From DSAD01 sp036825155 (GTDB taxonomy: Bacteria > Desulfobacterota > Desulfomonilia > UBA1062), in contig DAISYU010000002.1 of NCBI GenBank assembly GCA_036825155.1, positions 21,112 to 85,111 of the forward strand: 64,000 bases of DNA, in the 5' to 3' direction. The notes beneath the pieces were generated by a model. The model was not told the DNA's origin, made no database searches, and was given only the letters and a program-made list of their open reading frames with translations. Shown piece after piece: positions 44,176 through 52,754 of the stretch. Every line of letters starts with the position of its first letter. Within the stretch, counting starts at the first letter, position 1. A program made the translations under genes and the position numbers.

Positions 44176-46836
44176 ATGGCAAAGAAATATGTGTACCTCT
44201 TCGGAGGCAGGGGAATCAAAGCCGAAGGCAATGCAGACATGAAGGCCATCCTTGGAGGCAAAGGGGCGAACCTTGCCGAGATGACCAATCTCGGAATCCC
44301 GGTTCCACCGGGTTTCACCATTTCTACGGAGATGTGTTCCGTATACTACGAGACGAAAGGTCTGCCAAAAGATCTCAGAAACCAGGTAAAAGACGCGATC
44401 CGCAAGGTGGAAAAAGCAATGGGACTCGGATTCGGCGATCCGGAAGCCCCGTTGTTGTTTTCGGTACGTTCCGGCGCCAGGGCATCCATGCCCGGCATGA
44501 TGGATACTGTGCTGAACCTCGGCATCAACGACGAAACCGTTCATGGTCTTATCAAACTCAGCGGCAATGAACGTTTCGCCTATGACTGCTACCGGCGATT
44601 TGTTCAGATGTATGCCGACGTGGTCATGGGTGCCGATGCCCAGGCCCTTGAGGAAGAGCTCGAGAATATGAAACACAGCAAGGGGGTCAAACTCGATACG
44701 GAACTCGATGCCGATGATCTGAAGAAGCTTGTCGCCGTCATGAAGGACAAGGTCAAGGCCCTGACCGGCCAGCCGCTTCCTTCAGACCCCATGGAGCAGA
44801 TCTGGGGCGGTATCGAGGCGGTATTCAGATCCTGGAATACCCCCCGGGCCATCACCTATAGAAAGCTCAATGACATCCCCTATGAATGGGGAACTGCCGT
44901 GAATGTCCAGGCCATGGTATTCGGAAACATGGGAGATGGTTCGGCCACCGGTGTTGCCTTTACCCGGGACCCGGCAACCGGAGAGAATGTGTTCTACGGC
45001 GAATATCTCCAGAATGCACAGGGAGAAGACGTGGTAGCAGGCATCAGGACCCCGATGCCCATCAATATCCAGGGCAAGCATGATGATTCCCAGCTCTCTC
45101 TGGAAGAGGTGATGAACGATCAGTACAAACAGCTCGTGGATGTGTACCAGACGCTGGAAAAGCATTACCGAGATATGCAGGATATAGAGTTTACCATCCA
45201 GGAAGGGAATCTCTGGATGCTGCAGACGAGGACCGGAAAACGTACGGCAGCCGCTGCTGTGAAAACCGCTGTGGACATGGTGGATGAAGGACTCATCACC
45301 AAAGAAGAGGCTGTCCTGAGAGTCGATCCCGAGCAGATAGACCAGCTTCTCCATCCCCAGATCGATCCTAATGCCGAAAAGCAGATTATCGGCAAGGGGC
45401 TTCCCGCTTCTCCCGGCGCTGCGGTAGGACGGGTTGTGTTCTCGGCTGAAGATGCTGAGGCCGAGGCTGCTAAAGGCGAAAAGGTGATCCTGGTCCGTAT
45501 CGAGACCTCACCTGAAGATATCCACGGCATGAACGTGGCCGAAGGTGTTCTCACGGCCCGCGGCGGCATGACATCACATGCAGCGGTCGTGGCACGTGGA
45601 ATGGGTAAATGCTGTGTATCCGGATGCCAGACCCTGTCCATAGACTATGACAAACAGGTCTCCACCCTTGGCGGACAGAAGATCAAACGCGGCGATTATA
45701 TAACGCTGAACGGTACGACCGGCGATGTCATACTCGGCAAATGCCCGACGGTCGAGCCGTCTTTTTCCGGTGCTTTCGGGACCGTCATGGAATGGGCTGA
45801 CGAGATCAGAAAGCTCGGGGTCAGGACCAATGCGGACACACCCCATGATTCCAAGGTTGCCCGTGACTTCGGCGCAGAAGGCATCGGCTTGTGCCGCACC
45901 GAGCACATGTTCTTTGAAGGGGACCGGATCCTGGCTGTACGTGAGATGATCCTGGCGGAAGACGAAGAAGGCAGAAGGACTGCGCTGGATAAGATCAAAC
46001 CAATGCAGCAGGGTGATTTCAAGGCGATCTTCGAGGTTATGGACGGTCTGCCCGTCACCATCAGACTTCTTGATCCTCCCTTGCATGAGTTCCTGCCGCA
46101 CACGGACGATGAAATCGCCGAGGTAGCTGAATCGCTGAAGAAACCGGCTGATGAAATAAAGGCGAAGCGCGACGCCCTCCACGAAGCCAACCCCATGCTC
46201 GGTCACCGCGGATGCAGACTCGGCATTACCTTCCCGGAGATCTACGAGATGCAGGTCAGGGCCATCATGGAGGCTGCATGCGAGGCATACGAGGAAGGGG
46301 TAAAGGTCGAGCCCGAGATCATGATTCCTCTGGTGGGACATGTGAAGGAACTCGAGATGTTGCGGACCATGACCGTTGCCGTGTCCGAAGAGATTATGAA
46401 GGCCCATGGGGTAACCCTGGAATACAAGGTGGGGACCATGATCGAGCTGCCGAGAGCTGCCCTGACAGCGGATGAGATAGCGGCGCAGGCCGAGTTCTTC
46501 TCATTCGGCACCAACGACCTCACACAGACAACCTTCGGCCTTTCCCGTGATGATGCGGGCAAATTCCTGCCGGTCTATGTCGACAAGAAGATCCTGCCCA
46601 AGGACCCGTTCATGGCACTGGATCAGACAGGTGTCGGCGAACTGGTGAAGATCGGCGTCGAAAAGGGCAGGGCCACCAGAGAAAATCTGAAGGTGGGTAT
46701 CTGCGGTGAGCATGGAGGAGAACCTTCATCCATTGATTTCTGCCACCGGGTCGGGCTGAACTATGTGAGCTGCTCACCGTATCGAGTGCCCATAGCCAGG
46801 CTTGCAGCTGCACATGCAGCGCTGAAAAATAAATAG
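44176..46836 (+). CDS. ppdK: Pyruvate, phosphate dikinase
   Basis: The 886-residue enzyme interconverts pyruvate, ATP and phosphate with phosphoenolpyruvate, AMP and pyrophosphate. It has the N-terminal ATP-grasp region (ILGGKGANLAEMTNLGIPVPPGF), the swivelling phosphohistidine His468 in GGMTSHAAVVARGMGKCCV and the PEP-binding barrel with GLCRTEHMFF. The catalytic Cys866 lies in CSPYRVPIARLAAA. A GGGAGAGAG before ATG 44176 decides the start over 44143. It is typical of anaerobes that use pyrophosphate for energy economy or gluconeogenesis. Confidence 0.97.
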   Translation: MAKKYVYLFGGRGIKAEGNADMKAILGGKGANLAEMTNLGIPVPPGFTISTEMCSVYYETKGLPKDLRNQVKDAIRKVEKAMGLGFGDPEAPLLFSVRSGARASMPGMMDTVLNLGINDETVHGLIKLSGNERFAYDCYRRFVQMYADVVMGADAQALEEELENMKHSKGVKLDTELDADDLKKLVAVMKDKVKALTGQPLPSDPMEQIWGGIEAVFRSWNTPRAITYRKLNDIPYEWGTAVNVQAMVFGNMGDGSATGVAFTRDPATGENVFYGEYLQNAQGEDVVAGIRTPMPINIQGKHDDSQLSLEEVMNDQYKQLVDVYQTLEKHYRDMQDIEFTIQEGNLWMLQTRTGKRTAAAAVKTAVDMVDEGLITKEEAVLRVDPEQIDQLLHPQIDPNAEKQIIGKGLPASPGAAVGRVVFSAEDAEAEAAKGEKVILVRIETSPEDIHGMNVAEGVLTARGGMTSHAAVVARGMGKCCVSGCQTLSIDYDKQVSTLGGQKIKRGDYITLNGTTGDVILGKCPTVEPSFSGAFGTVMEWADEIRKLGVRTNADTPHDSKVARDFGAEGIGLCRTEHMFFEGDRILAVREMILAEDEEGRRTALDKIKPMQQGDFKAIFEVMDGLPVTIRLLDPPLHEFLPHTDDEIAEVAESLKKPADEIKAKRDALHEANPMLGHRGCRLGITFPEIYEMQVRAIMEAACEAYEEGVKVEPEIMIPLVGHVKELEMLRTMTVAVSEEIMKAHGVTLEYKVGTMIELPRAALTADEIAAQAEFFSFGTNDLTQTTFGLSRDDAGKFLPVYVDKKILPKDPFMALDQTGVGELVKIGVEKGRATRENLKVGICGEHGGEPSSIDFCHRVGLNYVSCSPYRVPIARLAAAHAALKNK

Positions 46837-47329
46837 TGATTATCAGTTTTGAAGGCGGAGAAGGGGTAGGCAAGACAACACATGCCGCCAATCTCTGCTC
46901 GTACCTGAGTAATAAAGAGCTGCCATGGCTTTCCATCAGGGAGCCTGGCGGCTCTTGGCTTTCCGAGGAAGTACGAGCCCTCTTCTTCAAAGAGGGCCTG
47001 GACACCATGACCGAGCTGCTCCTGGTCCTTGCCTCGAGGAGACAGAATATCGTCGAACTGATCGAGCCGGGGCTGGAAAAAGGCTCCATTATCATCATTG
47101 ACCGGTTCATCGATTCAACGATCGTATATCAGGGGATTGCAGGAGGTCTTGGCATTGAGACCGTGAGGCATCTCATGGAACAGACAGGGACATGGCTCGA
47201 GCCGGACGTCACCTTTGTCATGGATATCGACCCTGTGAAAGGTCTGAAGAGAATCACCCCGGGGGACAAGTTCGAAAACCGGGGCATAGACTACCATTAT
47301 ATGCTCAGAAAGGCATTCCTGGACATCGC
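46836..47329 (+). CDS. tmk: Thymidylate kinase, cut by assembly gap
   Basis: The visible 164 residues show the P-loop FEGGEGVGKTTHA, the DR motif in IIDRFIDSTIVYQG and the TWLEPDVTFVMDIDP region. Tmk phosphorylates dTMP to dTDP. The start is GTG 46836, overlapping the ppdK stop by one base. The C-terminal quarter, normally about 45 residues, is lost in the N-gap, so the end given is the last real base before the gap. Confidence 0.92.
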
Positions 47330-47429
47330 NNNNNNNNNNNNNNNNNNNNNNNNNNNNNNNNNNNNNNNNNNNNNNNNNNNNNNNNNNNNNNNNNNNNNNN
47401 NNNNNNNNNNNNNNNNNNNNNNNNNNNNN
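47330..47429. other. Scaffold gap of 100 N
   Basis: Exactly 100 Ns, a conventional fixed-size gap, so the true distance is unknown. It removes the ends of both tmk and moaC, which face each other. More genes could be hidden here. Confidence 0.98.
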
Positions 47430-47839
47430 ACCATGGATTTGTCGATGGCCTTGCACATGTCGTAGATGGTGAGCAGGGCGATGCTTGCTGCGTGCATGGC
47501 CTCCATCTCCACCCCGGTCTTGCCGGAAACACTCACAGTGGCCTCGACCTCGATAGATGCTGTTTCGTTATCCGGGAAGAATTCCACGGAGACCTGGTTG
47601 ATGGCGAGCGGGTGACACAGGGGGATGGTGTTCGATGTGTTCTTTGCAGCCATGATAGCCGCAATCTTTGCAGTGGCGAATACATTGCCTTTCTTGACCG
47701 AGTCGGTGATGATCGCATTATATGCGTCTTTACTCATGCGAATGGTTCCCCGGGAACGGGCAACCCTGTTGGTGTCGGCCTTGCTGCCGACATCGACCAT
47801 CACTACCTTGCCGTTTTCATCGAGATGGGTCAGTCCCAT
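47430..47839 (-). CDS. moaC: Cyclic pyranopterin monophosphate synthase MoaC, truncated
   Basis: The visible 136 residues start MGLTHLDENGKVVMVDVGSKADTNRVA and include IPLCHPLAINQV and GVEMEAMHAASIALLTIYDMCKAIDKSM, all classic MoaC. It acts in molybdenum cofactor synthesis after MoaA. The last 25 or so residues are missing in the gap. No other moa gene is in the window. Molybdenum or tungsten cofactor suits an anaerobe with formate or aldehyde enzymes. Confidence 0.93.
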
Positions 47840-47851
47840 AACTATCTGCCC

Positions 47852-48133
47852 CTAGTCCGATTCGGTTGTTGACGTCGTCGATGGAGAAGACGAAGGCTTC
47901 TCCGTTGTATTCTCGGATGATTCCGATTTATGATGTGTCTCCTTGGGAGAATTCTTCTGAGCATAGTCCGTGAGATACCATCCGCTTCCCTTGAGATGGA
48001 AGGATGAACGGGAGATCAGCTTTTTCACCGGCCCGCCGCAATTGGGGCACTGGGACAGGGCCGAGTCGCTGAATTTCTGCATGGCCTCAAACTCATTGTT
48101 ACACTTCAAACACTTATATTCATAAATAGGCAT
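47852..48133 (-). CDS. FmdB-family zinc ribbon protein
   Basis: The 93-residue protein starts MPIYEYKCLKCNNEFEAMQ and has CxxC pairs at 8/11 and 29/32 (CPNCGG), which form a zinc ribbon. The C-terminal tail is low-complexity Ser/Thr/Glu. FmdB was linked to formamidase regulation, but most members have no known role. AGGAGG precedes the ATG. It overlaps the upstream gene by 14 nt and is 12 nt from moaC. Confidence 0.88.
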   Translation of the reverse strand: MPIYEYKCLKCNNEFEAMQKFSDSALSQCPNCGGPVKKLISRSSFHLKGSGWYLTDYAQKNSPKETHHKSESSENTTEKPSSSPSTTSTTESD

Positions 48134-48647
48134 TAATGTTCCTCCTGCTGTCTACGAGAATCTTGTCGTTATATAGTGGTGCCGCCTCAAGTCTGTCAAG
48201 TAGCGCGAGCACTTTGTTCAGTCCTATGATCGGATTCTTGGCCAGAAACAGCCTGGTAAGCGAGTCGACATAGACTTCCTCTTCCTCATGGAACGTATCG
48301 AAATCAGCTTTGCCGGTAGAGAACCTGTGGATATGGAGGAGCTCATGGGTCATGATGAAGGTGATGAAAGAGAGCACATCGATTTCTCTGTTCCTGCTGA
48401 GGAATTCAAAGATCTCTTTGTCCTGGAGGCAGACGCGGTAATGGGTCTTTGTACGCGGATTTTCAGATTCAAGCCGCATAAGGTGTGCAAATACCCCGTC
48501 TACCTTTTCCGGTTCATCCATTTCTATATGCGTTCTGACATCATAGAGGTCCCGGACACACCACTGCGTCTCCTTGGAAACAATGTGTTCTGCAATAGCA
48601 GAACTTTTCACGAGCAGACCTCTATGGTTCGGCAAAAAGTACGCCAT
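48120..48647 (-). CDS. Hypothetical HExxH (zincin-like) protein
   Basis: I do not recognise the family. The 175-residue protein contains HELLHIHRF (His101, Glu102, His105) inside a predicted helix, followed 16-20 residues later by EEEE (121-124), the layout of gluzincin-like metal proteases. No signal peptide is seen. ATG 48647 lacks a ribosome binding site. GTG 48611, with AGAGG seven bases upstream, is a good alternative giving 163 residues. It is coupled to fmdB by a 14-nt overlap. Confidence 0.65.
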   Translation of the reverse strand: MAYFLPNHRGLLVKSSAIAEHIVSKETQWCVRDLYDVRTHIEMDEPEKVDGVFAHLMRLESENPRTKTHYRVCLQDKEIFEFLSRNREIDVLSFITFIMTHELLHIHRFSTGKADFDTFHEEEEVYVDSLTRLFLAKNPIIGLNKVLALLDRLEAAPLYNDKILVDSRRNINAYL

Positions 48648-48687
48648 GGCTTTTTTTTAGTACTTTCCTGAAAAAAAGGCAAGTACC

Positions 48688-49707
48688 TCAGACATCTCTG
48701 TTTACGGCAATGGCTACGCGTCTGATCCCTTCCATCAAGTCCTTGAACTCATGCGGCCGCAAAGACTGGGGTCCGTCAGACAGCGCTTCTTCAGGCTTTG
48801 GATGTACTTCGATCATGAGTCCGTCTGCACCGGCAGCTATGGCGGCAAAGGCCATGGGAGCGACATAGCGCGCATGACCGGTACCATGGGACGGATCTAC
48901 GACCACCGGCAGATGAGTCCGTTCCTTGAGCACCGGGACAGCAGAGATATCCAGGGTGTTGCGCGTGGCGGTCTCGAATGTCCTGATCCCCCGTTCACAC
49001 AGGATAACATTACTGTTACCGCTTGCAAGAACATATTCCGCCGACATGAGGAACTCTTCGATCGTGGTTGACATGCCCCGTTTGAGCAGCACGGGCTTGT
49101 TGGTCTTGCCTACCTGTTTCAAAAGCTGAAAGTTCTGGATATTCCTGGCACCCACCTGAAGACAGTCGGCATATTCGGATATCACCTCGATACTGGCGAT
49201 ATCCATCACCTCGGTAATGACCGGGAGGCCGTATTGCTCTTTCGCCTGTGCAAGCAGGACAAGTCCGTCATCCTTGAGCCCCTGGAATGCGTATGGTGAA
49301 GTCCTGGGTTTGAAGGCACCGCCGCGAAGCATCTGGGCGCCGCTGTCCTTCAGGGCTTTGGCAACCGTCATGATCTGTTCCTGGGACTCAACCGCACAGG
49401 GACCTGCAATGACCAGGAGTTTCCTGTTCCCCACCTTTACCCCGAGCCCCAGATCGATGATGGTGGACTCAGGTTTTGTCTCCCGGGAAGCCAGCTTGTA
49501 CGGTGCGAGTATGGGAATGACCTTTTCCACCCCCGGCTGTGCCTCAAGGCAAGTGAGTCGCTCTTTTCCCCGTTCGTCGCCGATTGCGCCGAATACGACA
49601 CGCTCCGAACCTCTGCTCTCATGTACCCTGTATCCGAATTCCTCGATCAGCTCTTTTACGTGATCGATCTGTTCTGGTGTAGCTCCTCTTTTCATGGAAA
49701 TAATCAT
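48688..49707 (-). CDS. aroF: DAHP synthase (3-deoxy-7-phosphoheptulonate synthase)
   Basis: The 339-residue protein has the AroA-beta type layout: a regulatory N-terminal domain (1-70, IISMKRGATPEQIDHVKELI) and a barrel with IAGPCAVES, LRGGAFKPRTSPYAFQG, VLLKRGMSTTIEEF and VVVDPSHGTGH. It condenses PEP and erythrose-4-phosphate, the first step of aromatic amino acid synthesis. GGAGAG precedes the ATG. It lies opposite the aroC operon, behind a leader with an aromatic-rich peptide and a terminator. Confidence 0.95.
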   Translation of the reverse strand: MIISMKRGATPEQIDHVKELIEEFGYRVHESRGSERVVFGAIGDERGKERLTCLEAQPGVEKVIPILAPYKLASRETKPESTIIDLGLGVKVGNRKLLVIAGPCAVESQEQIMTVAKALKDSGAQMLRGGAFKPRTSPYAFQGLKDDGLVLLAQAKEQYGLPVITEVMDIASIEVISEYADCLQVGARNIQNFQLLKQVGKTNKPVLLKRGMSTTIEEFLMSAEYVLASGNSNVILCERGIRTFETATRNTLDISAVPVLKERTHLPVVVDPSHGTGHARYVAPMAFAAIAAGADGLMIEVHPKPEEALSDGPQSLRPHEFKDLMEGIRRVAIAVNRDV

Positions 49708-49753
49708 ACGTCTCTCCTTTCACAACCGGCCGAAAGGGTCTGTCCCACAGCAT

Positions 49754-49791
49754 AAAAAAAAGGCCGTGGGAGAGAAACCACCCACGGCCTT
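49754..49791 (-). terminator. Attenuator terminator in the aroF leader
   Basis: On the minus strand AAGGCCGTGGG (49791-49781) pairs with CCCACGGCCTT (49770-49760) over 11 bp and is followed by eight T (49761-49754). It lies 47 nt upstream of aroF, inside its transcript. An alternative pairing joins GAGACCGCCT (49831-49822) with GGGTGGTTTC (49783-49774), which includes part of the terminator's 5' arm and loop, so the two structures exclude each other. Confidence 0.85.
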
Positions 49792-49812
49792 GTTGTCCAT
49801 ATACGGAACAGA

Positions 49813-49884
49813 TCAGCCCACAGGCGGTCTCACCCGGTTAAACCAGAAATAATAACCATAAAACCTGTTTGCGGATCTATTCAT
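49813..49884 (-). CDS. aroF leader peptide, rich in Phe/Tyr/Trp
   Basis: The 23-codon frame encodes MNRSANRF, then YGYYFWF, then NRVRPPVG and ends in TGA. Codons 8-15 (F-Y-G-Y-Y-F-W-F) contain seven aromatic residues. The antiterminator segment lies over codons 18-21, so a ribosome stalled at the aromatic codons leaves it free, while one that reaches the stop covers it. An extra ATG directly upstream (49887) could also be used. No clear Shine-Dalgarno is seen, which is the main weakness. Confidence 0.8.
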   Translation of the reverse strand: MNRSANRFYGYYFWFNRVRPPVG

Positions 49885-50015
49885 CATGGAAAAGATATAT
49901 GTCAGAGAACTTATGGGAATTCAAGCAAAATTTTTTCCTCTCAGAGTTTGATGCATTTTCTGCACAGCAGACACCCTACATGTGCATTGCACCCATGGTG
50001 TTCAACTTTGGCAGG

Positions 50016-50044
50016 TTGACAAAAGCCTCAGTTATACTGATAAT
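50016..50044 (+). promoter_or_regulatory. Sigma-70-type promoter of the aroC operon
   Basis: A perfect TTGACA (50016-50021) and GATAAT (50039-50044) are separated by 17 nt, about 33 nt before the aroC ATG. Confidence 0.8.
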
Positions 50045-50076
50045 TCTTTCTACAGTGTTATTGCAGGGGAGGTTTC

Positions 50077-51210
50077 ATGCTCATTTTCTATACAGCAGGC
50101 GAGTCTCACGGCAGGGGGGTATTTACGTTCTTGGATGGTCTACCTGCCGGGCTCAAGGTTAACAGAGACCTGATCGATGCCGATCTTGCACGCCGGCAGA
50201 AAGGCTACGGCAGGGGCGGCAGGATGGCCATCGAAAAGGATGAGGTCGATGTACTCTCAGGGATCAGGGGCGGGTTCACCCTGGGGAGCCCGGTACTTAT
50301 GGCGGTATGGAACAGGGACTTCGAGAACTGGAAAGACACCATGGATCCCTGGGATATTGCCCCGGGCAGGGAACTCTTCACCCCCAGGCCCGGCCATGCG
50401 GATCTCGCCGGTGCAGCACGTTTCCACCACCACGATCTCAGGAATGTCCTTGAACGCTCAAGTGCACGGGAGACAGCGGGCCGCGTTGCTGCAGGAGGAC
50501 TCCTGCGGTCGCTGCTGCAGCAACTTGGCATTAGCGCCCACTCTTGGGTGATAAGGATCGGCGATGCCTCCTATGAGGGCGGTTTCGACAGGGAGCAGAG
50601 GGATCTCTCCAGTGTTTTCTGCCCTGATCCTCATACAACTGTGTCCATGGAAAGGGTTATCGATGCGGTGAAGGACTCCGGGGACACCATCGGGGGTGAA
50701 TTCAAGGTGGTCATAGAGGGCCTTCCCGCGGGCATCGGATCGTACACCCAGTGGGACCAGCGTCTCGACACCCAGATATCATCGCACCTCATGTCCATAC
50801 CGGGCATCAAGGCAGTCCAGATTGGCAAGGGAATCGACTGTGGAAGGATGCCGGGTTCCCTTGTCCATGATGAGATAATAACGTCGAGACCTGTGGCAAG
50901 GAACTCGAATAACGCCGGCGGCATGGAAGGCGGGGTGAGTAACGGCGAACCCATTGAGGTGACCTGCACCATGAAGCCCATCCCCACACTCAAGAAAGGG
51001 CTCGAAACGATCGATATCCGCGACGGATCAAAAGCCCGGGCACAGTATGAACGCTCTGACCACTGTGCCGTGCCTGCCGCATCCGTGGTTGGGGAGGCAA
51101 TGATTATCATCGCGGTATCAAAGGCTGTGCTTTCAAGTTTCACATCGCCCACCATGGAGGGCCTGGAGATGGCCTTTGCTTCGCAGCGCGCCTACTGGGA
51201 GTCTCTATGA
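50077..51210 (+). CDS. aroC: Chorismate synthase
   Basis: The 377-residue enzyme starts with TAGESHGRGVFTFLDGLPAG and has RRQKGYGRGGRM, RPGHADLAGAARFHHHDLRNVLERSSARETAGRVAAGG and GVSNGEPI. It uses reduced FMN to make chorismate from EPSP. GGGGAGG precedes the ATG. It is the first gene of a long operon with aroKB and aroQ and diverges from aroF. Confidence 0.97.
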   Translation: MLIFYTAGESHGRGVFTFLDGLPAGLKVNRDLIDADLARRQKGYGRGGRMAIEKDEVDVLSGIRGGFTLGSPVLMAVWNRDFENWKDTMDPWDIAPGRELFTPRPGHADLAGAARFHHHDLRNVLERSSARETAGRVAAGGLLRSLLQQLGISAHSWVIRIGDASYEGGFDREQRDLSSVFCPDPHTTVSMERVIDAVKDSGDTIGGEFKVVIEGLPAGIGSYTQWDQRLDTQISSHLMSIPGIKAVQIGKGIDCGRMPGSLVHDEIITSRPVARNSNNAGGMEGGVSNGEPIEVTCTMKPIPTLKKGLETIDIRDGSKARAQYERSDHCAVPAASVVGEAMIIIAVSKAVLSSFTSPTMEGLEMAFASQRAYWESL

Positions 51211-52754
51211 TCTTTCTGACCGGCTTCATGGGCTCCGGGAAGACCACGGTGGGCAACGTTCTCTCTTCACTGCTGGGACGAGAGTTCGTGGACCTGGACG
51301 AACGCATTACCGAAGAGATCGGAGGTTCCATACCTGAAATCTTTGCATATGCCGGTGAGAAAGCCTTCCGCTTTCTCGAGACCGAGACTCTCTTGTCCAT
51401 TGCCGCCAGAGAGGAGAAGTATGTGGTGGCTACTGGAGGGGGGCTCCCGGTCGATCCCCTCAACAGGTCCCTGATGAAGTCATGCGGGATCATCGTCCAC
51501 CTGAGGGCCCGGTTCGAGACCTTGAAACAGCGGGTATCCGATCCTTCAGGCAGGCCCCTGTGGAACGATGACGCCCGGGAGCTTTTCAAGATACGCCAGG
51601 CCGCCTACGAGGATGCGGATATCATCATCGATACCGATGAGAAAACCCCGCATGAGGTAGCATCTGAGATCTGCTCGAAGATCGAAGGACATCCGGAACC
51701 GATCCCGGTTATCCTGTCCGACAGTGCGTATCCCATCTATATCGGCGAGGGCATCTTCAAAGACATTAACTCATTGATCGCACGTCATATCAAGCCTGAA
51801 GGCATCTTTGCCCTGATAGACGCCAATGTCCTCAGGATGCATAAGGTCGCCATTGAAGAAGCACTGAAGGGAGTCCCGATCCACATCATGGAGGTACCCT
51901 CAGGCGAACAGTCAAAATCCGAGGCCTTTGTGCAGACGATTCTTTCAAAGATGTTCTCGTCTCAAATAAACCGTGAATGGATCTGCCTGGGAATAGGGGG
52001 CGGCGTTACCGGAGACCTTGCCGGCTTTGTCTCCAGCATCTTCATGCGCGGCATACCGGTCGTACATGCGGCCACCACGCTGCTCGCCCAGGTGGACTCC
52101 GCTATCGGGGGAAAGACCGCCATCAACAATGCATTCGGCAAGAACCTTGTGGGGACCTTCCACCAGCCGCTCTTTGTCCTGTCCGATGTGATGTTCTTAA
52201 GGACCCTTGAAGAAGTCCAGCTGAAAAATGCCATGGCTGAGGCGATAAAATACGGTGTTATCATGGATACAGAGCTGTTCGACTATATCGAGAAAGGTGG
52301 TCCCCTCGATTATGCACGGCTGGCCGCCATGTGCAGCCGGGACAAGGCATGTATTGTCAGCGCCGACGAACGGGAAGGCGGGCTTCGGAGGATACTGAAT
52401 TTCGGGCATACGCTCGGACACGTCATCGAACAGATCTCAAACTATGCCGTGTACCACGGGCAGGCCGTTGCCGCAGGTATGCTCTTTGCGTCATGGCTCT
52501 CACACAAACTCGGTCTCCTGGGAGCAGGGGGCCTCGAACGGATTAACGGCCTGATCCGGCGCGAACAGCTCATTGCCGACGATGTTCGCCTGCCCCTGGT
52601 TGAGGAACTGGCCGGATTCATGGCCATGGACAAAAAGGCAAGCGGAGGCGGCATCTACTTTGTGTTGACACCATCTATCGGGAATGTTACCGTTAAAAAA
52701 CTTCCTGATTCCGAAGTACTAGAAGCTTATAAGGAATTTTTACATGGATTTTAA
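51207..52754 (+). CDS. aroKB: Fused shikimate kinase / 3-dehydroquinate synthase
   Basis: Residues 1 to about 165 are shikimate kinase, with P-loop GFMGSGKTT, ATGGGLP and the RPLW lid. Residues about 172-515 are dehydroquinate synthase, with VPSGEQSKS, GIGGGVTGDLAGFVSSIFMRGI, DSAIGGKTAINNAFGKNLVG and LNFGHTLGHVIE. The two enzymes catalyse steps five and two of the shikimate pathway, so the fusion joins non-consecutive steps. The start overlaps the aroC stop as ATGA, and the end overlaps the TPR gene by 11 nt. Confidence 0.95.
   Translation: MIFLTGFMGSGKTTVGNVLSSLLGREFVDLDERITEEIGGSIPEIFAYAGEKAFRFLETETLLSIAAREEKYVVATGGGLPVDPLNRSLMKSCGIIVHLRARFETLKQRVSDPSGRPLWNDDARELFKIRQAAYEDADIIIDTDEKTPHEVASEICSKIEGHPEPIPVILSDSAYPIYIGEGIFKDINSLIARHIKPEGIFALIDANVLRMHKVAIEEALKGVPIHIMEVPSGEQSKSEAFVQTILSKMFSSQINREWICLGIGGGVTGDLAGFVSSIFMRGIPVVHAATTLLAQVDSAIGGKTAINNAFGKNLVGTFHQPLFVLSDVMFLRTLEEVQLKNAMAEAIKYGVIMDTELFDYIEKGGPLDYARLAAMCSRDKACIVSADEREGGLRRILNFGHTLGHVIEQISNYAVYHGQAVAAGMLFASWLSHKLGLLGAGGLERINGLIRREQLIADDVRLPLVEELAGFMAMDKKASGGGIYFVLTPSIGNVTVKKLPDSEVLEAYKEFLHGF

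Noticed and set aside
48650..48687. A/T-rich inverted repeat between aroF and the HExxH gene as a terminator
   Set aside because: The stem is mostly A-T homopolymer (runs of A and T) and could arise by chance. Pairing strength is too low to call.
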